DNA of 64,000 bases from Callorhinus ursinus (Eukaryota; Chordata; Mammalia; Carnivora; Otariidae): NCBI RefSeq assembly GCF_003265705.1, contig NW_020312785.1:16662682-16726681 (forward strand), written 5' to 3'. Both the position numbers and the translations under genes were made by a program. Below are positions 57,851-64,000 of the stretch, piece by piece (the stretch's first letter is position 1; each line of letters opens with the position of its first letter). The notes beneath the pieces are model-generated. The model saw nothing but the letters and a program-made list of their open reading frames with translations. It was not told where the DNA came from and ran no database searches.

Positions 57851-58353
57851 TGTGGTTCAGGGCAGGCTCCCCTTAAAACATGCCACTTTGGCATATGGAT
57901 TATTTTGAATTCAAGTTATTTAAGAAACACCCAGTGCAAGAAGGAGTCTGACCTTCCTTTGTACCCCTGAAAGCAGGAAATAAATCTCCCATGTGAAAGC
58001 TACCCTCTCCGTACCAGGAGATAAAAAGAGACATTCTTATCACCAGAGACAGAGAATTCAGGGCCAAGAAGACTATGTAAACAAGCCCTATTATTTTCTT
58101 ACTAACTTGCTACCAAGCCCAAACTTCTTTGTTTTCTTAATTCTTCACAAATCTGTTGTTTCTTTGTCTAAAAAGTATAAGAGCTGCCTTCTTTGGTCAC
58201 TTATTTGAGTCTCATATTTCAATGAGCTCCCATACATATAAAATTAAAATGTGTGTTTTTTTCCTCCTGTTAATTTGTCTTGTGTCAATTAAATTATTAG
58301 ATCAACCAAAGAAACTAGAAGGAAAGAGAGAAAAAGTTTTCCTCCCCTAAACT
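57851..58353 (+). mobile_element. Solo-type LTR of an endogenous retrovirus
   Basis: About 503 bp starting TGTGGTTCAGG. Right of the middle are a TATA-like 'aaagtataagagctgcc' (58174) and an ATTAAA signal within 'taaaattaaaatgtg' (near 58241), then a U5-like segment ('cctgttaatttgtcttgtg') to 58353. The flanks share a 5-bp direct repeat, ggtga, at 57846-57850 and 58354-58358. The last bases read ACT rather than the expected ACA. No internal retroviral sequence adjoins it. Class is uncertain (ERV1 or ERVL; a 5-bp TSD fits either). Confidence 0.7.
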
Positions 58354-58358
58354 GGTGA

Positions 58359-59284
58359 AATAAGTAATGTGATCGGTATCATTGTTTCTCTAGGACCATC
58401 ACTGATATTAATAAAAGCTTTTAAAGCTGTGATGAATTCAGGTTAATATTTTTGCTGCTACCACCAGTAAGATGTAATTGTTCTCTGAATCTGACCTTTA
58501 GTTTATTGCAGTCTAAAATGTAGTTCTCAATGAGATTAAAAGTAAAAGAAATCTATAATGTACTTTTAAATTCAACACCACATGATCATTAGATTCTATC
58601 AAATAGTAAATTGAATCCAAATCATTCATTTTACAGTATTTTATTATAACATTATAGATTTCTAAAGAAGCTATTATATTAAAACAAAATCTAACTTTGA
58701 CTTTTTGTGTATGCTTTTATTGTCCATAAAATTTTCAATTATTTTTATTGCAGTGCCATTAATATAGTTCAAATTATTTTCTGGCTATAAATGTTCAGAT
58801 AATTTTGACTAAAATGTCAACTTATTGAAGTTTCTATCAAAACTTGAAATAATCAAATCTCACAAACTCACAAAAATAAAATAGAAAATTTATAGGGAAA
58901 TTTAAATGATGATATCCAGAAGTGTTACGAATCAGAGCTCATAGATATTAGTATTTTTTGTAAATGGAATCATTATCTGTCTTTTTACAAAAGAAGTTAT
59001 ATTTACCATATGATTCTCACTTCTCTTTTGACCTTCAAGCAAATAAAAAATTGAATGTATATATTCTATAAACATTGATGACAATTCATGAAAAGAATGG
59101 TTTACTTAATCTCCTATAGCCAGGTTAGCACTTCATAAGAATCAGCATAACAAATTTGGCACATATACACGCACATACGAAGGGATGATAATTCTAATCC
59201 ACTATAACTTAAAAATTCACAACAATTACACACTTGGCTTTTTAATTGGTATATCCATAGCTCCTTATTGTAGGGGAATGATCA
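58359..59284. other. Unique AT-rich stretch, nothing recognised
   Basis: No gene or recognised repeat. Confidence 0.4.
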
Positions 59285-59405
59285 CTGAGTCAGGAATAAA
59301 AAGGCCTGAACTCCCATCTGGGCTCTGTTATTTACTGACATGTGATTGTGAGATAAATTCTTAATAGGACCTGGTACAAAATAAAAGTTCACAAAGTATC
59401 TGTTA
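59285..59405 (+). mobile_element. MIR-like fragment
   Basis: 'gagtcaggaataaaaaggcc', 'gggctctgttatttactgac', 'tgtgattgtgagataaattc' follow the MIR 5' half. Diverged. Confidence 0.55.
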
Positions 59406-59460
59406 ATTCAAAATGTGACTTGACTCATGGAGATAAATATTGCAGAAAGAGAAGTCATAG

Positions 59461-60030
59461 TGTATTAGTTTTCTCTACTGCATAGCAAATTACCACCAAT
59501 TCAGCAGCTTAACCTAGCATACCTTTTCTTTTCCCACAGCTTTTGAAAGGTAGAGGTTTAGGCACAGAATCACTAGGTTTTCTGTTTCAGCCTCTCTCCT
59601 GGTTGAAACACATGTTCTCTGTGGTCTCATCAGAGGCTGAACTAGAGAAGAATCTACTTGCAAGGACCCTCACATTGTTAGCAGCACTCATTTCCTTGTG
59701 GCTGGCATGAGGTCCCTCTTTTCTTGCTGGCTGTTGGCCAGGGCTTTTCTCAGCTCACAGAGATCACCCACAGTTCCCTGTCACATGAATCTCTCCACAT
59801 GACCTCTCACAACAGAAGGTTACTTCTTCAAAAGCAGCAACACAAAGAGACTCTCACCTCAGAGATAGTCCATTTTCTCTTTTAAGATCTTTCCCCTCAT
59901 TAAACCAGGCCCACCTAGATAATCTTTTGATTAAATCAAATTCAACTTATTTGAGACCTTAATTATATCTGCAAAAAAAAAAAAATCTTTGCCATATCCT
60001 ATTTACTAGAACCAAGTCACATTCAATGAG
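59461..60030 (-). mobile_element. MaLR-type (MLT1-like) LTR
   Basis: Antisense LTR text: 'tgtattagttttctctactg', 'agcaaattaccaccaatt', 'cttgctggctgttggccagg', 'aggcccacctagataatc' and 'gaccttaattatatctgc'. It resembles the LTR at 39290. Old; an A-run at 59972-59984 has grown inside it. Confidence 0.65.
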
Positions 60031-60473
60031 AGAAGATTTTATAGGGTGCAAACACAAGGAAGGGAGAATCATTGATGTCCACTTCAAGTCCACATGCCAA
60101 AGATGGAATTGTGATGACCAAGTCCAAAAGCCATCCAACTCATCATTGTTTACATAAGAAAAAATGGAGAAGAAATCCATGAGGTCATGGGGTTCTAAGA
60201 TAGAATGTAGTAAGCGCTGGGATAAAAGTAAGTAAAAATGGTTGATAGAACACTGACAATAAACAACAGCAAGAATGGTGTTCATTAGAGTTCTCTAACC
60301 TTGACAAGATAGCTGTTACACCCACCACCTCCCATTTATTATAGAAAACAAAATGGGAAACAGGAGAAGATGGAGGTTGTTCCAAACAAATTCACATTGG
60401 TAATCTCTACTTGGAATTTTTCCGTGAACCTCTTTTCCTAAGATGTTGGGCTGAACTGGACAATAATGGCTTT
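60031..60473. other. Unique stretch, nothing recognised
   Basis: May include the far edge of the MaLR element. A 108-codon minus-strand open frame (60285-59959) overlaps the LTR and is not gene-like. Confidence 0.4.
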
Positions 60474-60486
60474 TAGCGTTTCTTTT

Positions 60487-60684
60487 CTTTTTTTTTTTTT
60501 AAGATTTTATTTATTTATTTGAGAGAGAGAATGAGAGATAGAGAGCACGAGAGGGAAGAGGGTCAGAGGGAGAAGCAGACTCCCTGCCGAGCAGGGAGCC
60601 TGATGTGGGACTCGATCCTGGGACTCCAGGATCATGACCTGAGCCGAAGGCAGTCGCTTAACCAACTGAGCCACCCAGGCGCCC
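60487..60684 (-). mobile_element. Can-SINE, young-looking
   Basis: Perfect 13-bp TSD tagcgtttctttt at 60474-60486 and 60685-60697; body nearly identical to the copy at 46525. Confidence 0.97.
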
Positions 60685-60697
60685 TAGCGTTTCTTTT

Positions 60698-61519
60698 AAA
60701 AGTGACATTTTTTCCCCTATAGAATCAATTTGGGACAAATAAAATTATTTGCAACAACCCATCCCCCAACCCTAAGTGAAAATAACTGTTTTTAAGCCCC
60801 ATGAGGGAAAAAGTGTTCTTATAAATTAGATTTCCAACATTATTCAATTTATTTTTAGAAAGTCAACATAATTTGGTATTTTTTCCTGCTACAACATAGA
60901 GATTTGAGCACATTGAAAAAGTAACAAAGAGCTTTCAACTTTTTCATCCTGAAATGTGATCTCATGCCATATTTCCAAAGCAGTAGGGCAACACATTTGA
61001 ACCAAAAGTTGCTTACCCCTCATCTTCCAGAAGGACAAGGAAACCCAGTGGTCAGCAGCTAACTTCTCCTTTCCAAAGTTTTATGCTGTAGCAGGGCTGC
61101 ATCTGTACCCCAAATCTTACCTCTAGCATATAAGAATAAGAAAGAAAATGATCTAATTGTATAATTCCTTTTTTCTACAATAATTTTTGTGATACAGCAT
61201 AAAAAATTATCAGGAAGTCAGATGAAAATTCATTCATCTATTTGAATCATTAATTATAACAATGAACAAGTAAATGGAAAGTCATTCTATTAAAAGATTG
61301 TTGTTAAAGATGCAGCACCTGTTATGTACTAACAATATTCTAAATTCTGGGGAGAACTGGAGAGAGTACCCTACCCTGAATATCTAAGAATCAGACAATT
61401 ATTAGGCATATTATGGTATATCCATATTATTAAATGTTAATCATTACTATTCTCTTTCTAAAGAATATCTAATAAGATTTTAAATAAATAATTTTAAAAG
61501 GATTAAAAATTAACAGGAG
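60698..61519. other. Unique AT-rich stretch, nothing recognised
   Basis: No gene or confident repeat; 61310-61350 faintly resembles an L2 fragment. Confidence 0.4.
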
Positions 61520-61915
61520 CATGGAAAAATTGTAGCATATTCACCTAATAGAATGTGATATAACAGTAGAAATGAATGACCCAGAATGACACGTATCAAC
61601 GTGGATCAATCTCAAACATAATGTTAAATATAAAAAAATAAATAAATGACAAAAGAATATTTACAGCATAATCACATAATACTCTGCAGTAAAAGTACAA
61701 AGCAATACCTGGAAACAATGAATACCAAATTCTGTCTAGTGTTTAACTATGTGGGAGAAAGAATGAAAATTATTCTGGAGAGGAACAAAAGGGGCTTAAA
61801 TCATTCATGCGTTGTTTCATTTCTTCAGCTTCAACCATGTGGGGCATGGCAATATTTTTCTTGAAACTTGCTTGCATTCTGAATATTATGCAACTATTTT
61901 AAAAAATAATAAACA
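61520..61915 (+). mobile_element. Ancient L1M 3' end
   Basis: 'gagcatggaaaaattgtagc', 'gaatgtgatataacagtag', 'gtggatcaatctcaaacata' and 'atgttaaatataaaaaa' track the ORF2 end of an old L1; then 3'UTR to an A-rich end at about 61915. Diverged, no intact frame. Confidence 0.8.
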
Positions 61916-62898
61916 CATAAGTAAAACTAACAATAGAAAAGAAAAAGCCAGCATGTAATATATAATTCCATTTGTTGAGTGTATGGTTCTCTATTTCTTT
62001 TCATCTTTCAAATTTTGTGTTTCTCTTTATTCAATGTTCATGCATTAGTGTTAAAATAAGAAAAAAAAAAAACCTGTCACTCAGAATAGTTTAAATAAGT
62101 CACTGTTCTATTTTCCAAGTTTGTTCACTTATTACTATACATTATTTTCTAGATTTTTATTCATTTTGTGTGTTGTTTCTATTAGTGATTTTTTTTGTTT
62201 ACATGGTAAACCTAAATTTTGAGACTCAAATTTTATGAGTTGAATACATATTTTATATTTCTATAATTTGAAAATGCTTTCGCAATTTGTATCCTCTAAA
62301 ATTCTATAGTTTAGCTTTATTTTTTAAAAGAATTATGGAAATAATATATTAATTTCTCTTCTTTGGAGACAAGTCTCACTCTCCAACAGATACACATAAA
62401 AGCATCGTGAACAGCGATTATATATCTGTGTGCAACATGTCTAACTCCTCCTATCTCCTTCTGTATCAGGAGATATAATGTTAGAACATGACACTATAAA
62501 TAGATTATGCTTTTAGAATGACTTGTCCTTGTCTGGAATAATACTAAATTTAGTACACATTGTTTTTGGCAGTATAAAAATGAATTCAAGTTTCAGGTAG
62601 GTACAGATTCAGAAATTTGTATTAAGAAATCTTCATTGAAAGAAAGACTTAGTTATGACTTGGTGTTATTATGTCAGACCTGTCCTCTTTTTAAACTTTG
62701 TCCTCTCTTCTTACTGAACTTGAATAAATGGGCTTCTGAAAGCTGACTCAGTTCTTAAAAGATTTCTGAAAACAGAGTGATTGATTGTGGTTGCTTCAAC
62801 CAACTTTACTACTGCCCGACATGGCAAACCAAGGTTAGGCCTTAGGTGCCCAAGAAGCACCTGAGATTTGTACTTGATCATGTGGACAAGATCAGTCT
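61916..62898. other. Unique AT-rich stretch, nothing recognised
   Basis: A-run at 62061-62072. No gene seen. Confidence 0.4.
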
Positions 62899-63118
62899 TT
62901 TTTTTTTTTTTAATGCTATTTATTTATTTATTTATTTATTTATTTAGAGGGACAGCTTGTGGGGCAGGGAGGGACAGAGGGAGAGGGAGAGAGAATCTTA
63001 AGCAGACTCCTTGCTGACTGTGGAGCCCGAAGTGGGGCTTGATCTCATGACCCTGAGATTGCAACTTGAGCTGAAACCAAGAGTCAGACACTTAACTGAC
63101 AGAGCCACCTAGGTGCCC
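62899..63118 (-). mobile_element. Older Can-SINE
   Basis: T-run, then a (TTTA) expansion at 62919-62947, body variant 'gctgaaaccaagagtcag', head ending 'gccacctaggtgccc'. TSD not clear. Confidence 0.92.
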
Positions 63119-63384
63119 TTCAGACTATCTTCTTGTTTCACGGTCAAGTCATTTCAGTGAAAGACTTCACTAGAAGGAGACTTTGGTGTTCTTCTTACTT
63201 TTTGAAGTAATTCTAATCTTCAAATTCCTGCTTCTGATAAATTCTAAAGAATACAAAAGCCTCTAAAAGCTGAATATCATCCATGTAGATTTCTGAATTG
63301 TACTGCTACATCAAATATTTCTATTTCTGCCCTCAGTGATATCAGCCCAAGTATTATCATTGGTAATAGCTACCAGTGATTGAA

Positions 63385-63555
63385 TGCTTAATATGTACTG
63401 GGGATTTACATATATTCTTTCTATTCTTATAATAACTCTAATTCAACATCATTGACCCTATTTTGCAGATGAAGAAATTGAAGTCCAAATATATATAAAA
63501 CATAGCCAGTTCCATAAGTGAATACCCATTTTATCCTAAATCTTCACTCTTTGTA
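63385..63555 (-). mobile_element. MIR fragment
   Basis: Antisense MIR order: 'ttataataactctaattc', 'gaccctattttgcagatgaa', 'gaaattgaagtccaaat', 'catagccagttccataag'. Confidence 0.75.
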
Positions 63556-63937
63556 TTAAGATACAATGCCTTCTGTAAAAAACAAAATAACAGATATGGC
63601 CTCTACAGTGCTGTTCCTCTCTTATTTTTTCCTTTTAACATTTTAGAGAAAGAGAGAATGAAGAGCATAAGGTAAAAATAAGTCTAAAGAAGAGCAGAGA
63701 AAATAAAAATTGATAAAAAATATTGAACAGAAATTTCAAGAAATACCAGTATTGGAGAGTACTTTTTAGAGGCTACAGACATATGCAAGTGTACGTAATA
63801 TGTAACATATATGCATACATAATTTTTAAGAAATAATTAACTGCTTCCTCAATTCCTTAGTAATATGCCCCCAAATATTCTAAATTTGGATATAACTATA
63901 AACTTGAAATATAGCCACATTTCTTTTCTTTTCTTCT

Positions 63938-64000
63938 CTTTTTTAAGATTTTATTTATTTATTTGATGGAGGGAAATGAAACACAAGCAAGGGGAGTGGG
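63938..64000 (-). mobile_element. Can-SINE cut by the window edge
   Basis: 'ttttttaagattttatttat' then 'cacaagcaaggggagtggg' is the tail half of a SINE whose head lies outside the window. Confidence 0.93.

Overview
The window is a gene-poor, repeat-dense stretch of carnivore nuclear DNA. Nothing in it looks like a functional protein-coding gene, a structural RNA gene, a CRISPR array or a prokaryotic feature. The lineage call rests on about two dozen copies of the tRNA-Lys-derived Can-SINE (head with the 'cctgggtggctcag' motif, C/T-rich middle, 'aaataaataaataaaatcttt' tail), which is specific to Carnivora. The copies resemble those of dog-like carnivores (bears, seals, mustelids, canids); species cannot be fixed from sequence alone. 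The base composition is AT-rich and one 100-N assembly gap is present.

Layout. 1-6.58 kb: a nearly complete LINE-1 on the minus strand (3' end cut by the window edge) with a Can-SINE in its ORF1. 6.6-12.7 kb: unique DNA, an old L1M 3' end, SINEs and a badly decayed retroviral-type pol (RT to RNase H) at 10.6-11.46 kb. 12.75-14.64 kb: an ancient L1 ORF1 region broken by three SINEs. 15.5-17.7 kb: a 5'-truncated L1 with target-site duplications (TSDs). 18-26 kb: MIRs, nested SINE pairs (one holding the assembly gap) and quasi-palindromes. 26.9-27.4 kb: a solo LTR of class-II (betaretrovirus-like) type with a 6-bp TSD. 27.4-35.3 kb: mostly unique DNA, a Tigger/MER8-like DNA transposon and an old L1 fragment. 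35.3-37.9 kb: another 5'-truncated L1. 39.3-40.1 kb: MaLR-like LTR. 40.95-47.97 kb: a full-length L1 on the plus strand, with 5'UTR, ORF1, ORF2 and 3'UTR, 17-bp TSDs and a SINE inside ORF2. 49.5-50.3 kb: a second pol remnant (RT, then integrase), with an LTR-like tail about 3 kb downstream. 57.85-58.35 kb: a second solo-type LTR. The rest is SINEs, MIR/L2/L1M fossils and unique AT-rich DNA.

How it fits together. The elements record layers of insertion: MIR, L2, L1M, MaLR and Tigger fossils first, then ERV fragments, then carnivore L1s, then Can-SINEs. SINEs have landed in old L1s, in young L1s and in the A-rich tails of other SINEs. All L1 and ERV reading frames carry stops or frameshifts, so none is expected to encode a working protein. 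I found no convincing undescribed system. The most useful observations are the two LTRs with TSDs, the two pol fossils, the two kinds of L1 3' end, an untailed 78-bp L1 patch nearly identical to a nearby copy, and three 23-bp quasi-palindromes of identical geometry.
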